This document shows positions 34,702-48,708 of a stretch of DNA of 64,000 bases, piece by piece. This stretch comes from Artocarpus heterophyllus (Eukaryota; Streptophyta; Magnoliopsida; Rosales; Moraceae): positions 22,394,597 to 22,458,596 of the forward strand of contig CM046347.1 of assembly GCA_025403435.1 (NCBI GenBank). The letters run 5' to 3'. Below the pieces are notes generated by a model. That model was not told the origin of the DNA. It saw nothing but the letters and a program-made list of their open reading frames with translations, and searched no databases. Numbering within the stretch: the first letter of the stretch is position 1; every line of letters starts with the position of its first letter. The position numbers were made by a program, and so were the translations under genes.

Positions 34702-36855
34702 TGTCACGCCCTGGAGTACGGGAGGTGACGTGGCGGATTATTTAAATTAATTAAAAGAGAATTTAATTAAAAATCAAGAATTTAGGAGTTGAATTGAATA
34801 TAAAATATGAAAATTTAAAGAAAACCATTGCATGGATAATTAATATTTAAAGAATAAACCTAGCGAGTATGGATTCCACAAACCCACAACTTGTGCACAC
34901 ACATGGTACTGACAATATCATAAATACATTCACAGTCCAGATACAAATGAAGTTAAGATCTTACATGCCTTGATTAAATGATACAAAAGATAAATTAATT
35001 CTTCTATTGCTCCTGAGTTTGGTCTGAAGAATCCTCTCCAAACCTAAATGGAAAACCACCTAGAGGGGAAAATTTAAAACAAATAAAACGTGAGCGAAAG
35101 GCTCAGTAGGACTATGTTTTGTAAAATAATTTAATGTAAAGAAACAGGTCATTATCAGGAGTTATTTAAAGGAAACCTTAATACATAAATAAATTTGAGT
35201 AAAACCATTCTTACCCAGAACAGTTTACCCGTATAACCAATAATATCATTTTCCTTTCCTAGGCAAACCATAATAGTATCACCACCGTAGTGGCCCAGCT
35301 GGGTTTCGGGACTTGCCCCCAAGGTCGATCGCTACACGACCCGATCTCTGATATGGCATCATGCCTATATGTTTATTATCATCATCATTCAAAACCCAAT
35401 TACCGAGTGTTGTCATTTACATTCATTATGAAGTTCATTTCAGTTCACGGTATATTAAAATATAACCGATAAATTCATTTTCAAACAACCGTTGAAAACA
35501 TTTTAATAGAAATCCTTTTCAAAGCCAAATCATTTCAAAACCAGGCTACCAAAGAAATGGGGTAGAAGTCCTACCTCAATACTCGTGCCGGTGCCCCACA
35601 CCGTAATCCCGGTCCACTATACGTTAGCTCCGTGGAACCACGAACGATCCTAGATACAAACTAAGTTGATCAATATCTAGTTCGAGACATTCTATGTTAC
35701 TAAACCATTTCATGATGTCCTAGTGTGCCATTTGTATCTTTAAAATCATTCTATAAGGTTGGAATTTAAATCAGGGTGCAAAACAGTGAAAACGGGTGAA
35801 AATCATAAAATTTTTCATGCTTCGGCCGGCCTGCCGGACTCCCTGCTTCGGCCGGCCGAACTGCACAGTTTGACCTGCCAGAAGCCAGGTCCGGTCAGCC
35901 GGTCATTTCCCCAGGTTCTACCTATCGGACGGAAGAACATCGGCCTGTCGATCCCTGTTCTGGCCTGCCGAACACATGATCCAGCCTGCCAAACTAGGAA
36001 AACCCAGAAATCCAGCCACGGGTTTCTCGATCCCCAAAACATAAATCTTTATTCTAACCTGTTTTTCTCAAATCCCAGGCATGGAAAACAATCATAGTTG
36101 ATAGAAAAACATAGTAGAACACATTTGGACTCATTTAAACAAGATTTAAACTCAAAAATCTCGAAAATCCAAAAATGAGAAAATAGGGAGAAAAATGAAA
36201 AATCTTGAATCCAATCCGTTTTTCTTCAATCTAAGCTTAGATTCTAGTTGTTTTAAGTTCATTTAACCCAAATTCCAGGTTTTCTAGGCTTAAACAAACC
36301 TAGATTTTAAAAATGCACAAAATTGAAAATTTTGGAAAAAGTTTAGAAATTTCAAAACTAACCTCGAATCGAAGCTTCAATCTGCGTTCTCGGTTGCCAA
36401 ATCACGTCCTCGAGCTTCCTCCTTGCTAACCCGAAGCTTGGATTCGAATTTGATTCAAAAATTTTGAAAGAAAATTGAGAGAGAATGAGGCAAACCGAGA
36501 GGGAAGAAGAGAGAGGGAGTGCACGGGCAAGAGAGAGAGGAGAGAGAGTGAGAGCTGAGGGAGTGAAGAGAGAGAATAAATAGAGAAAATCGGTGGGCGG
36601 TTTTACTGTGCGAAAACCATGTGCCGCCCACGGTTTTGTAAAACGGAGTATTTTAACATTTTACAAATTGTTGTGTTTTAAAACTCAAAACATTATTTTA
36701 AAACAATAAAAAATCATTTGAATTCATCAAATTAACAAAACATCCAAAAATTCAAAATCCAACCCATTAATCAAATTAATGTTGAAACCTTAATTATGGC
36801 ACACTAATTCATCATTTATATTACATTAACATTAAATAAATTTTGGGGCGTTACA
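34702..36855 (-). mobile_element. 3' LTR of minus-strand family-A element
   Basis: TGTCACGCCCTGG to GGGGCGTTACA on the plus strand (2154 bp), reverse complement of the family-A LTR. It keeps the 34-bp segment missing from LTRs 2 and 3 of the tandem. Its motif array (35822-35995) is in CT-centre form, as expected for the opposite strand, with several decayed cores. Confidence 0.92.
35822..35995 (-). repeat. CGGCAGGCCG motif array, minus-strand element 3' LTR
   Basis: Units on the plus strand include GGCCGGCCTGCCGG, TTCGGCCGGCCGAA, ATCGGCCTGTCGAT and CTGGCCTGCCGAA. Cores are more varied than in the tandem LTRs but occupy the same place in the LTR. Confidence 0.75.
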
Positions 36856-36856
36856 A

Positions 36857-36868
36857 CTCTTCACCCCT
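36857..36868 (-). other. Polypurine tract, minus-strand element
   Basis: CTCTTCACCCCT on the plus strand, next to the 3' LTR. It corresponds to AGGGGTGAAGAG in element sense, one base different from the tandem copies. Confidence 0.7.
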
Positions 36869-36903
36869 AAGAGAAATTTCGCCCTCGAAATTTACATCTC
36901 ATT

Positions 36904-39900
36904 TCAAAAACAAAATAAATGTGGATACAATTCCCGCATACTCGACTCTAGTTCCCAAGTGGCTTCATCAGCCCCGTGATGCTGCCACACGACCTTTACC
37001 AACGGTATCTCACGACGACGAAAACTAATCACTTTCTGGTCGATGACTTGAATAGGCACTTCTTCGTACGTCGTATCTTCCTGAACCTGCACATCACGAA
37101 ACAAAACTATCTTACCCTGCTCAGGTGGACACTTCCTAAGCATTGACACATGAAACACATCGTGCACATGAGAAAGTTCGGGCGGAAGATCAAGCCGATA
37201 AGCGACCACACCAACACGCTGGGTGATCTCGAACGGCCCGATATACCTCGACGTGAGCTTCCCACTCACTCCTGAACCGCATAGTTCCCTTACGAGGTGA
37301 TACCCTTAAGAGAACAAAATCTCCAACCGCGAACTCTAATGGTCTACGTCTCCTATCCGCGTAACTCTTCTGCTGACTCTGAGTTGCCCTCAATCGATCT
37401 CGAATCATCGCAACTTTCTCGTTGCTATCACGGATCTCATTCGGCCCAAGAATAACCCTATCTTCTGGCTTGGCCCAGCACACAGGTGACCGACACGGTC
37501 GCCCATACAACGCCTCAAACGGTGCCATACCGATACTCACCTGATAGCTATTGTTGTATGCGAACTCTGCTAGATGCAAACATTGCTTCCAATTTCCGTC
37601 GAAGTCCAACGCACAGGCACGCAACATTGTCCTCGAGAATCTGAATAACCCGCTCAAACTGCCCATCAGTCTGAGGATGAAACATCGTACTGAAGTTTAA
37701 ATCCGTACCTAAAGCCTCCTGAAAACTCCTCTAGTACTTAGCATTAAACCTAGTGTCTCGATCAGAGGTGATGGACAAAGGAACTCCATGCAACCTCACA
37801 ATATTCTGCAGATACAAATCCCTGAGAACCTTCCTCGAACACGTCGACCTAAACATAATAAAATGCACCGATTTCGTCAACCTGTCGACCACGACCCAAA
37901 CTGCATCATGCCATTGCTCCGTCCTCGACAAACCTATGAGAAAATTCATCGTCACATGCTCCCATTTCCACCCTGGAATAGGAAGCGGCTGAAGCTGACC
38001 TGCAGGCTTCTGATGCTCGGCTTTCACCTGAAGACACGTCAAACACTTGGCCACATACTCTCGACCATCTTTCTTCATGCCTCTCCACCAATACTGCCTC
38101 TTCAAATTATGATACATCTTCCTACTCCCTGGATGAATAGCGAACTGAGACCTATGAGCTTTATCTAAAACGGCTTTCGTCACCTCGGCGATAGCTGGAA
38201 CTACAAGACGCTCCTAGAAATACAACGATCCATATGCATGCACGCTCCATTCTTCAAACTGCTCCCCGTTCTGAATCCGCGACCAAATCCCTTGCAATGC
38301 CGATCCTACCATTGACTTTGCTTCACCATCTGAACAAGAGCTAGAGTCGCTTCCACATGATATACCGAAACTCGATCATAGTCTTCATGATACCGTAGCC
38401 GATACTCGCTCACTATCGCATCCCTGCTCCAGTCCTCAAAAGCCAAACAAGCGAGAATTCCTGAAGACTTCCTGCTAAGCGAGAATTCCGAACACATTAG
38501 CTTCCTAGGATGATACTGCAACGCAAAATCATAATTCTCCATGTACTCGATCTATCTACGCTGCCTCAAATTGAGATCCCTCTGAGTGAACAAATATCTC
38601 AAACTCTTGTGATCGGAGAAGACCTGAAATGACGCTCCATACAAGTAATACCTCCAAATCTTCAGCGCGTAAATCACCAGTCGCGAGCTCTAAATCATGA
38701 GTAGGATAATTCCGCTCGTGAGGTCGTAGCTGTCTCGATCCGTACACAACCACACGTCCATGCTGCATCAACACGCATCCAAGTCCGCGCCCTGAAGCAT
38801 CTGCATAAACCTCACACGGCTCGTCACTGCTAGGAATAACCAACACTGGAGCTGAAGTCAACCGGTTCTTCAATTCTTGAAAAGCAAGCTCACATTATTC
38901 GTCCCACTCAAACCTAACATTTTTCTTGATCAATCTCGTCAACGGAGCTGCAATCTTTGAAAAATCCTTTACAAATTTCCTATAATAACCTGCAAGACCT
39001 AAGAAGCTGCGAATCTTAGCTACATTCCTTGGTCGTTCCCAATCCAATATAGTTTCAATCTTGGACGGATCTATAGAAATACCATGCTCCGAGATAACAT
39101 GACCCAGAAACTTGACCTCAGTCAACCAAAACTCACATTTTTCCCTCTTAGCTTACAACTGGTGCTCTCGCAGAGTCTGAAACACGATCCGAAGATGCTG
39201 CTCATGCTCCTCCCAAGTCTTAGAATACACAAGAATATCATCGATGAACACGATCACACACTGATCCAGATACGACTAAATATCCTATTCATCAAATCCA
39301 TAAAGTTATCGGAGCATTCGTCAATCCAAATGACATAACCAAAAACTCAAAGTGCCCATACTGAGTCCTAAAAGCTGTCTTGGGAATATCCTCTTCCTTA
39401 ATCCTGAGCTGATTGATAACCCGACCGCAAATCAATCTTTGAGAAGTACCGCGAACCTCCCAACTGATCAAACAACTCATCAATCCTAGGCAAGGGATAC
39501 TTGTTCTTTACCGTAACACGATTCAGCTGTCGATAATCCACACATAACCTGAGAGTCCCATCGTGCTTCTTAGCAAACAAAATCGGTGCTCCCCATGGAG
39601 ATGTGCTATTCCGAATATACCCTTTATCAGCAAGCTCCTGAAGTTGCTTCCTCAATTCCTTCATTTCTACCAGCGCCATCTGATAAGGTGCCATAGAAAT
39701 CGGTGATGTTCCCGGAAACAACTCGATACCAAACTCAATCTCCCGATGCGGTGGTAATCCTGACAACTCGTCGGGGAAGATATCCTCAAACTCATCAACC
39801 ACCGAAATCGCCACACTGCCTCTCAAAGCATAGGGCTCTCAATCTACGTTGGTAAGAAAAGCACAACAACCTAGATTCCTTCACCCTCCTAAACACGACT

Positions 39901-41495
39901 TCATGAGACGCTCACTCATGAACTAATCACCACCACCCTAGTAAGTGATCATCGACCCCTATCAGACACTAAGGTCACTCTCCTGAGTTGACAGTCCACA
40001 ACTGCATTATACCTGGACAACCAGTCCATCCCTAGAATCATATCATAGGAGCTCATGGGGAGTATAATCAAATCACTTTTCAAAATCTCATCCCCAATCT
40101 TTATTTTACAAGATTTACACATGCAATTTACACACACCCGCCCCAAGGGAGAAGTTATAACTAGGGGTTCATTAAACTCTTCTATCTCTAATCCCAAGGC
40201 ATGTACAAAAGAACTCGAAATGAGAGAATGAGAGGCACCGGTATCAAATAAAACGCGAGCTAAAGATCTGGAAACCAAGATCATACCTTCGACTAATCGT
40301 GTTACCAACATGAGAATCTGATCCTCCAGATGCCATTGCATGAACCTGCACTGGAGCCTTTCCTTTTCCTCTACCGACATTGTTGGGTCTTGGATTACTC
40401 TGCCGATGCTGCTGGGATGGAGACGACTGCACACTACCTGTACTCGGTGCTCGTTACTGAGGAACACTGTGCTGGAAATGCTACGGCTGCTACCCCCGCG
40501 CCGGATATGAGAATTGCTGAGGAGAAAACTAGGGATACTGCAACTGCGGGTACTGCGGAGGCGGAGGTAGGGTCTGAGTTTGAGGCTGAGGTTGACGATT
40601 GGCATCCCCCCCGGTCTGAGATCCAAGACGAGCACTCCTGATCGGGCAATTCCTCTTGATGTGTCTGGGCTACTGATAGAAATGACAATGGAAGCTGTAG
40701 GGATTGCTGCGCATGCTGCCAGATGAACTGTTGCTACCACTGGTCGCACCGCCTTGCTTACCTTTCCCTGGAGCTGGACGACTACTGGTGCTCTTCCTAC
40801 CACTCCTCTGCGGTCCTCCTGAAGCCTTGGCTCGGTCTTCACAATACTGCACATAATCATTCTCCACGGATATCGTCGATGACACAAGCTTTTCGAAACT
40901 CCTAAGCCGCAGAGCAACCAACTATTGCCGAATGGGAGCCTTGAGCCCTTCCTGAAACTTAATACACTTCTCACGCTCCGATGCCACTGTTGATGGAGCG
41001 AACTTAGCCAACTCATTAAACCTTGCCTCATATTCCTGAACTGACAGATCACCCTGCTGTAATCGATAGAACTCAGCTGCTTTCTGATCCCTATATCCCT
41101 GCGGAAAATATCGATCATAGAACAGCTCCTCGAACCTGTCCCAACTGATATTACCACCGTGTTCCAAACGCTTAGCTTGTTTCCACCAAGTGTTAGCGCC
41201 ACCCTTGCTTATACGCATCAAACTCCACACGATACTCCTCAGGCACACCAAGGGTATCCAAATGCTTCAAGATTGAATCCAACCAATACTCTGTTAACTG
41301 CGGATCCCCATTGCCATCAAAAGTCAGAATAGACGCACGCCGAAATTCCTTAAAGTACGTATGCCGACTACCAACATCAGAATCTCCCGGTCTAGCCCTG
41401 GCTGCCATCTGCCGAAAAGCTGCAAACATAGACCTCATCATGCTCTCATCGTTTCCGAACTCGGCGTCAGCTGTTGAACGACGTCTAGGTGCCAT
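36904..41495 (-). pseudogene. Family-A gag-pol, minus-strand copy, multiply broken
   Basis: It starts MAPRRRSTADAEFGNDES (41495) and ends with the chromodomain and stop at 36904, the same extent as the tandem copies. Gag, zinc knuckle, protease ([12 protein letters not shown]), RT, RNase H, integrase and chromodomain are all recognisable but scattered over several frames. Visible damage includes a 1-nt insertion in RT (about 39412, RSGYHQ region), a frame change near the protease (about 40300), a 1-nt insertion in the integrase (about 37628), and several in-frame stops. The zinc knuckle has Tyr for the second Cys, as in tandem unit 1. It cannot encode a working polyprotein. Confidence 0.9.
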
Positions 41496-41583
41496 TCTCT
41501 CACTTCTGAAAACAAAATTTGGACTGTCAGAGGTATTTCATTGTCAAACCTATGTGTGCATAATTCCCAAGGTTCATAACCTT

Positions 41584-41597
41584 GAGCTCTGATACCA
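41584..41597 (-). other. Primer-binding site, minus-strand element
   Basis: GAGCTCTGATACCA on the plus strand is the reverse complement of the initiator-methionine tRNA primer site, next to the 5' LTR. Confidence 0.83.
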
Positions 41598-41600
41598 TTC

Positions 41601-43693
41601 TGTCACGCCCCGGAGTACGGGAGGTGACGTGGTGGATTATTTAAATTAATTAAAAGAGAATTTAATTAAAAATCAAGAATTTAGGAGTTGAATTGAATAT
41701 AAAATATGAAAATTTAAAGAAAACCATTGCATGGATAATTAATATTTAAAGAATAAACCTAGCGAGTATGGGTTCCACAAACCCACAACTTGTGCACACA
41801 CATGGTACTGACAATATCATAAATACATTCACAGTCCAGATACAAATGAAGTTAAGATCTTACATGCCTTGATTAAATGATACAAAAGATAAATTAATTC
41901 TTCTATTGCTCCTGAGTTCGGTCCGAAGAATCCTCTCCAAACCAAAATGGAAAACCACCTAGAGGGGAAAATTTAAAACAAATAAAACGTGAGCGAAAGG
42001 CTCAGTAGGACTATGTTTTGTAAAATAATTTAATGTAAAGAAACAGGTCATTATCAGGAGTTATTTAAAGGAAAATAAATAAATAAATTTGAGTAAAACC
42101 ATCATTACCCAGAACAGTTTATCCGTATAACCAATAATATCATTTTCCTTTCCCTAGGCAAACCATAATAGTATCACCACCGTAGTGGCCTAGCTGGGTT
42201 TCGGGACTTGCCCCCAAGGTCGATTGCTACACGACCCGATCTCTGATATGGCATCATGCCTATATGTTTATTATCATCATCATTCAAAACTCAATTACCG
42301 AGTGTTGTCATTTACATTAATTATGAAGTTCATTTCAGTTCACGGTATATTAAAATATAACTGATAAATTCATTTTCAAACAACCGTTGAAAACATTTTA
42401 ATAGAAATCCTTTTCAAAGCCAAATCATTTCAAAACTAGGCTACCAAAGAAATGGGGTAGAAGTCCTACCTCAATACTCGTGCCGGTGCCCCACACCGTA
42501 ATCCCGGTCCGTTGTACGTTAGCTCTGTGGAACCATGAACGATCCTAGATACAAACTAAGTCGATCAATATCTAGTTCGAGACATTCTATGTTACTAAAC
42601 CATTTCATGATGTCCTAGTGTGCCATTTGTATCTTTAAAATCATTCTATAAGGTTGGAATTTAAATCAGGGTGCAAAACAGTGAAAACGGGTGAAAATCA
42701 TAAAATTTTCCATGCTTCGGCCGCCTTGCCGGACTCTCTGCTTCGGCCGGTCGGCCGGTCATTTCCCCAGGTTCGGCCTGCCGGACGGAAGAACACCGGC
42801 CTGCCGATCCCTATTCCGGCCTGCCAAACTGGGAAAACCCAGAAATCCAGCCACGGGTTTCTCGATCCCCAAAACACAAATCTTAATTCTAACCTGTTTT
42901 TCTCAAATCCCAGGCATGGAAAACATTCATAGTTGATAGAAAAACATAGTAAAACACATTTGGACTCATTTAAACAAGATTTAAACTCAAAAATCTCAAA
43001 AATCCGAAATTGAGAAAATAGGGAGAAAAATGAAAAATATTGAATCCAATCCATTTTTCTTCAATCTAAGCTTAGATTCTAGTTGTTTTAAGTTCATTTA
43101 ACCCAAATTCCAGGTTTTCTAGGCTTAAATAAACCTAGATTTCAAAAATGCACAAAATTGAAAATTTTGGAAAAAGTTTAGAAATTTCAAAACTAACCTC
43201 GAATCGAAGCTTCAATCCGCATCCTCGGTTGCCAAATCACGTCCCTGAGCTTCCTCCTTGCTAACCTGAAGCTTGGATTCGAATTTGATTCAAAAATTTT
43301 GAAAGAGAATTGAGAGAGAATGAGGCAAACTGAGAGGGAAGAAGAGATAGGGAGTGCATGGGCAAGAGAGAGAGAGGAGAGAGAGTGAGGGCTGAGGGAG
43401 TGAAGAGAGAGAATAAATAGAGAAAATCGGTGGGCGGTTTTACTGTGCAAAAACCATGTGCCGCCCACGGTTTTGTAAAACGGAATATTTTTAACATTTT
43501 ACAAATTGCTGTGTTTTAAAACTCAAAATATTATTTTAAAACAATGAGAAATCATTTGAATTCATCAAATTAACAAAACAACCAAAAATTCAAAATCCAA
43601 CCCATTAATCAAATTAATGTTGAAACCTTAATTATGATACACTAATTCATCATTTATATTACATTAACATTAAATAAATTCCAGGGCATTACA
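41601..43693 (-). mobile_element. 5' LTR of minus-strand family-A element
   Basis: TGTCACGCCCCGG to CAGGGCATTACA on the plus strand (2093 bp). It is close to the 3' LTR. The main difference is a shortened motif array (42715-42830), where a deletion joined two GGCCGG-type cores. The conserved AATAAATAG with a GA-rich flank (about 43350-43420) mirrors the putative promoter of LTR 1. Confidence 0.92.
42715..42830 (-). repeat. CGGCAGGCCG motif array, minus-strand element 5' LTR (shortened)
   Basis: Five or so units remain (for example TTCGGCCTGCCGGA, ACCGGCCTGCCGAT). Compared with 35822-35995, about 40 bp between two GGCCGG cores are missing, consistent with a deletion between repeat units. Confidence 0.7.
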
Positions 43694-44143
43694 ATAACAT
43701 TGTGGCTTTAGTCTACCAAGATACTCATAATAGCTTTCGCGATGGCTAACAGGGCTCAGGGTTTGTCACTGAGTTGATTAAGTAAAGATTTGAATTTGGG
43801 GCTCCAACAGAGAGCTTGCATAACAGAAGCCTCCCGCTTAAACTCCTCCTTTTCTTTGCTTGTGTCCTCTTGGGAGCACAACATTACCACAACTACTGTG
43901 TTGCGAGAGTCGGACTATTCGTTAGACAAGAGGACCTTCCCATTGCCATCACTAAAAGACTTCCCTCTATAAGCGATCACTTCGAATGTGTCCATGGACC
44001 TACCATGGCCTTTTAAGTCTTTGTCCAAATATCCTTGCGAATCTTGAAACCAGGCACCCATGTTGAGAGATCCGAAGGATCCATTACCTAACTCTTGAAA
44101 CATCCCAAAGTTGGTACCATGTTCATCGAAGTTATAAATAAAG
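43694..44143 (-). pseudogene. Element G: upstream part, possible gag remnant
   Basis: It continues element G on the far side of the family-A insertion, starting with the second ATAAC. A minus-strand frame (43915 to about 44140) has no domain I recognise. Its position upstream of the protease is where gag would lie. The boundary at 44143 is the start of the candidate LTR described next. Confidence 0.35.
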
Positions 44144-45613
44144 TGACATTTATAATTATTTTGGTTGCTTATATGTATTATGAATACTTTTATAAACATC
44201 AAGAAAATTCTATAATTATTAATGTGACTATAAATTTAGCATATAAGTATTATATGTTTTGAGATAAAATTTATAGATAATAATCTAAATAGTTCGTAAT
44301 AATTAATTAAAGTTTGGGATATTTAATTAAATATTACAAGTATGCTCTAATCTTATTTATAATGACATAGTCTTATTTAGGATATTAATGTAGAGATATT
44401 AGATTGGAGGTACTTTATATAATGAGATTATATAAGACTAGACCAGATAAATTATGAATCTTTTATAATCATCCATTACAAATAGAATATTCAAATTTTT
44501 CACTATGATGATCATATATATGACGGTCTTAATCTTGAGTATTTATTAGACTCTTATTTGTGACATTATATTTTTTGACTTGCATGGTAAGGTTTGTCTA
44601 AACACATATCATAATTTACTATTTTGGAAATATAATAGAATAAATGGCTGGGAATAATATTATACAAATACAGAATCCATTCCTTCTCTACGAAAGTTAG
44701 ATAAATAACTCTCTTGAGTAATAATTCGAGGTTTGAATAATAGAGAGCTCATTCATAATAAGATTATAAATTAACTATTCATTAGAAAATTATTGAAACT
44801 CAAGAATAAAGATGCAATAAGAGAGGTAAACGAAAATTGAACCTAGGCTTATTATGAACTATTTATGCAGGATTGACTTAGATGTAATAATTATATCAAT
44901 GGACTACTTGTTAATTTTCCTTGAGTAATTTTTACTCTAATCTAAAAAGTTTAGTTTCAGGTTTTTAGTGAAGTAACATTGAAACTAATAAATTTGACAC
45001 ATTAATTAAAGAGCTTAATTAATTGTCAAATTTATTAAAACTTGGGTTATAGGTCCATAGGTCCCCAATATCAAATCTATAATATTGTATTGGATTTAAT
45101 GCATAAGAATGAATTATACATATTTAATTTAAAATTAATAAATTTGAAATTAATTATTTCACACTTGAGATATTAATGTGACATAGAAAAATATTCTCTA
45201 TGACACGTAATATAATATGATAAATGTTGTCACATTTAACTGAGCATTTGTTAAATTAACTAATTCATTATATTTATTAAATAAGATTAATTAAATATGT
45301 TTTAAATTAATTAATTGATAATATTTGAATAATAAGATTATTTAAATATAATTTTAACTTTGTGTGTGAAACAAGTGTGGTGAGACCACATTTTGTCTTT
45401 TTCAACATAGATACAAAATTAAATAATTAATTAGTTAATTTAAAATAGACTCTTAAATAAATATAAGAATTAATTATATTATATTATATTATATATATAT
45501 ATTTACACACACGAAACATGATATACGAAACATGATTCTCCTTTTTGAATAGATATATATACATATAAAATATATCTAGAATCACGCCTTACGTGATTCT
45601 ATTTTTTAAACAA

Positions 45614-45648
<35 letters not shown>

Positions 45649-46194
45649 TAGTAGAATCATGTAAGTGATTCGAATTCAAAAAAAAATAATAAAGAACGTA
45701 GAGTATATCCCTTCTCCATATATCTGATATGGTAATTATTTTAAATTTAAAATAAATTAGAAAATTAATTGAAACGTAACTAAAAGCTCAGATATAAAAA
45801 GATAGAGATAACAATTATCTCATGATCTAATCTTTCACGTAACTTTTACAGAATACTCAGAGAGAAAAAATTGAGGGTTCTTTCTCCAAAAAAAAAAGTC
45901 TACTATCTCATGTGTTAAGTATATAGCAGATCTAGAAAAGTGTGAAGTTAATTTATTCTTCCAGTTTGACACCCACTTGTCTTTTTATTAGTATGGAGGC
46001 TTAGCTTAGAAGATCGTAGTGTTAAAGAGGAAAGGTAGGATACTTGATAAGTCTTCAAAAGGTTTGTAAAAATTCACAAAACTTTCTATTATTAATTAAA
46101 ATTATATAACTATTCTTGATAAACAAAATTTTTAAAAAATCTTTGTTTGTCAATGATCAGTCATTTCCACTGCGTTTTATATTTAATTCCAACA
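44144..46194 (+). mobile_element. Candidate copia-type solo LTR
   Basis: Possible start TGACATTTATAAT and clear LTR-like end CACTGCGTTTTATATTTAATTCCAACA-type terminus (last bases TTCCAACA at 46194). Flanks are TAAAG (44139-44143) and TAAAT (46195-46199), four of five matching. The interior is AT-rich with a TGTGTGTGAAACA stretch often seen in copia LTRs. The end is better supported than the start. Confidence 0.4.
45616..45648. repeat. (AT)n microsatellite
   Basis: Uninterrupted TA dinucleotides inside the candidate copia LTR. Confidence 0.9.
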
Positions 46195-48708
46195 TAAATA
46201 TATTATGAACATTAAGATTTTGTTAGATTTGTTAGTAAATCAATAATTTTCAAACAACTTTTTTCACTATCTATTCAAATACAAATCAAATTTTATTTCC
46301 TACTTAGTTTTGAGAGAATAAAGATAATACCAGATTTTTAAAACTTCTTGAAGTAAATAGCAAGTTTTAAAAGTATTTATAGTAAATAATAAACTTACAA
46401 TTTAAATAATTTATTTGTTTTCTAAATAAAATTTATTCACACTGTTAACATGGAGTAAATAAATTATTTATATCTTGAATTGGTTTATTGAGTGCAAATA
46501 AGGATTATATTATTTACATTTTAAGTAAGGGTGTAAATGAATTACTTATGCCGTAATTTTGCTATTTACTAAAAGATTTTCAAAACTTGATATTTACTGT
46601 AATTAGTTTTTAAAAATTAAACATTTACTAGAATTTCCCTTTAGATAGATTAATATTTTAAATGCATATTATATTTTCTAGAATTTCCCTTTAGATAGAT
46701 TAATATTTTAAATGTATATTCAAATGTCAATACATATATCAATTCAAATCACACACCAGATTTCACAACTGAAATCAAAAGATTCAAATCAACACAATTA
46801 GAATGAATTCAAAATGTGGACACATAAATTTGATACCATCCAAATCTAATATAATGTTTTGATAATCTCAAAATGCAATGTTTGATAATAAAAAAAATGA
46901 ACATGTTGTCATTTGATTGGGATCAATAGGTCTAGAGAATGACTTAGTGGGTGTATTTGAAAATATTGTTGGAACTTGAAGTTGCAACTTAAAATTATAA
47001 CATGTGAGAGACTTACATTGTAGAAAATTTTTGCTTTTTACTATAGTACATGAGAGCTTTATACTCTAATAGTTAAAACTTATTTGTTGCAACTAATGTT
47101 GGCAAATGAAGCCAGCACTGTTATCGGGTGAACCATTGGGAGGACCCATGTCTTAGACAGGTCTCACCTATTACTTGTACCAGCGCATATGGTATGAAAA
47201 AAAGAAAATGAGGATATTGCACTGGTTTTATTTTTTCTATAAGCTATGGCTTTTTTTATTTTATTTTCTTTGGCATTTCATGTTAAGGATATTTTTAAGC
47301 AAAATGTCTTTGATTAGGGCCGTATATCTACCAATCTGAATTGTCCACCCAACATTAAAGTGGATTTAATTTGTTAGTATTTGAGTTCTGCAAGCAAAAA
47401 AAAAAAAAAAAGGGAGAGGGACAGCTCATTTTTGGAGCTCATGATGATGGTTGGGTATTGGGTATTGGCAACATGCAGCTAATTTCAAATTATTGAGATT
47501 GAATATAGAAAAAATTATGGCAAACTCCTTCGACATGTTTTGAGATTCTTTTAGTTTAGCTATTGCTAGAACTTTTTATTTTCATCGTTCCTAATTTACA
47601 TCTTGATTTTGTGTCGATTATATTTTGTATATTCGGCATGCATTGATTTTTCTCATTGGATCCTTCCTACTTCTGTCTCTTCCGAAAGAGCACAAAATTA
47701 AAGGATAAAAAAGAGAGAGGAAGCTTCTTCTCGAGAATCCAAGGATTTGGGGTATTTGTTCGATTTATGGTGATAAATTAATTATTGTTCCTCTTTTATT
47801 TTTCCTTGAACTATATTTTTTAATTGGGGATGAGTTTTCAAAACAAATTATATTAAAGTATAATTAGCTTAATTATAGTAATCACCACCTTAATGGTATA
47901 CCTCCCCTTAACTCACCTTGTGTGTATACACACATACATATAGGGATCTACTTCCATCCGAATCCCTTGAAATATCTTCAATCGTCCAGATCACTTTCTT
48001 TGGTCGGATTGTCCTAGGGGTAAGTGGTGTAACATTTTATTTGGAACCTGTTATGAGAAGTTAACCAAACCATTAAAAGGTTGAGGTGAAATTTACGATA
48101 GTAGTGGGCATTTTGCTTAAATTTGTATTTAACCCTAGATTTCAATTTTTTTGTACCATTTCTGCCTCAGCTTTCAAATATACTGACAAATAAACCCAAA
48201 AAAACTAATAACATTACAAATTAAAAATTATGAAAAATTAGTACATATTTATAAACATTTATAAAAGCTAAAGCTAATACGAATCACACAAACAAAAATA
48301 CTACTTATATTAGCTAACTGAGTGATTCGATTTCATGCAAACGCAACATTTGAGGCCCGAAAATATTTTTACAAATTACTAAAATTGTCTTAAAACATAT
48401 TTGTACACTAAAACCACACTAAGACTGAAAATAAAATTAGATTACTAAAATTAACGGTTTTTGCCGATTTTCAAACATTTGATTTATTTTACATGCAAAA
48501 ACGCTTCTAAAAATCACTAAAAATGTATTAAAGCATAAAAACACACTAAAACACATAATTAAACACATTTTCATATAAAAACACAAAAATAATATTTAAC
48601 ATACAAATGCTATATTTAAGGGTTTTTAACAACATATAGTAATGCAAAGTGATGATATAATTGTGCTAAAAACCATCCACTAATGAGAGACCATTGGAAT
48701 AGGGATTA
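46195..48708. other. AT-rich spacer with no gene recognised
   Basis: No coding region is recognisable. It holds a 50-bp direct duplication (46628-46727) and a poly-A tract (47397-47412). Confidence 0.6.
46628..46727 (+). repeat. 50-bp tandem duplication
   Basis: The segment starting CTAGAATTTCCCTTTAG at 46628 is repeated exactly 50 bp later, with a single visible difference (GCATATT versus GTATATT). Confidence 0.9.

Larger units (their letters stand above)
34702..43693 (-). mobile_element. Complete family-A element, minus strand, target duplication ATAAC
   Basis: Two LTRs (3' LTR 34702-36855, 5' LTR 41601-43693) flank a gag-pol region with primer site and polypurine tract. An exact 5-bp duplication, ATAAC, flanks it (34697-34701 and 43694-43698). 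It is inserted in element G. The two LTRs are very similar apart from small indels, the largest being a deletion of about 40 bp inside the motif array of the 5' LTR. It is therefore fairly young, although its coding region is broken. Confidence 0.93.

Noticed and set aside
39949..41202. 417-codon minus-strand frame in the minus-strand family-A element
   Set aside because: Its first part is an off-frame reading of gag. It enters the true protease frame only because of a frameshift, so it is part of the broken gag-pol and not a separate gene.
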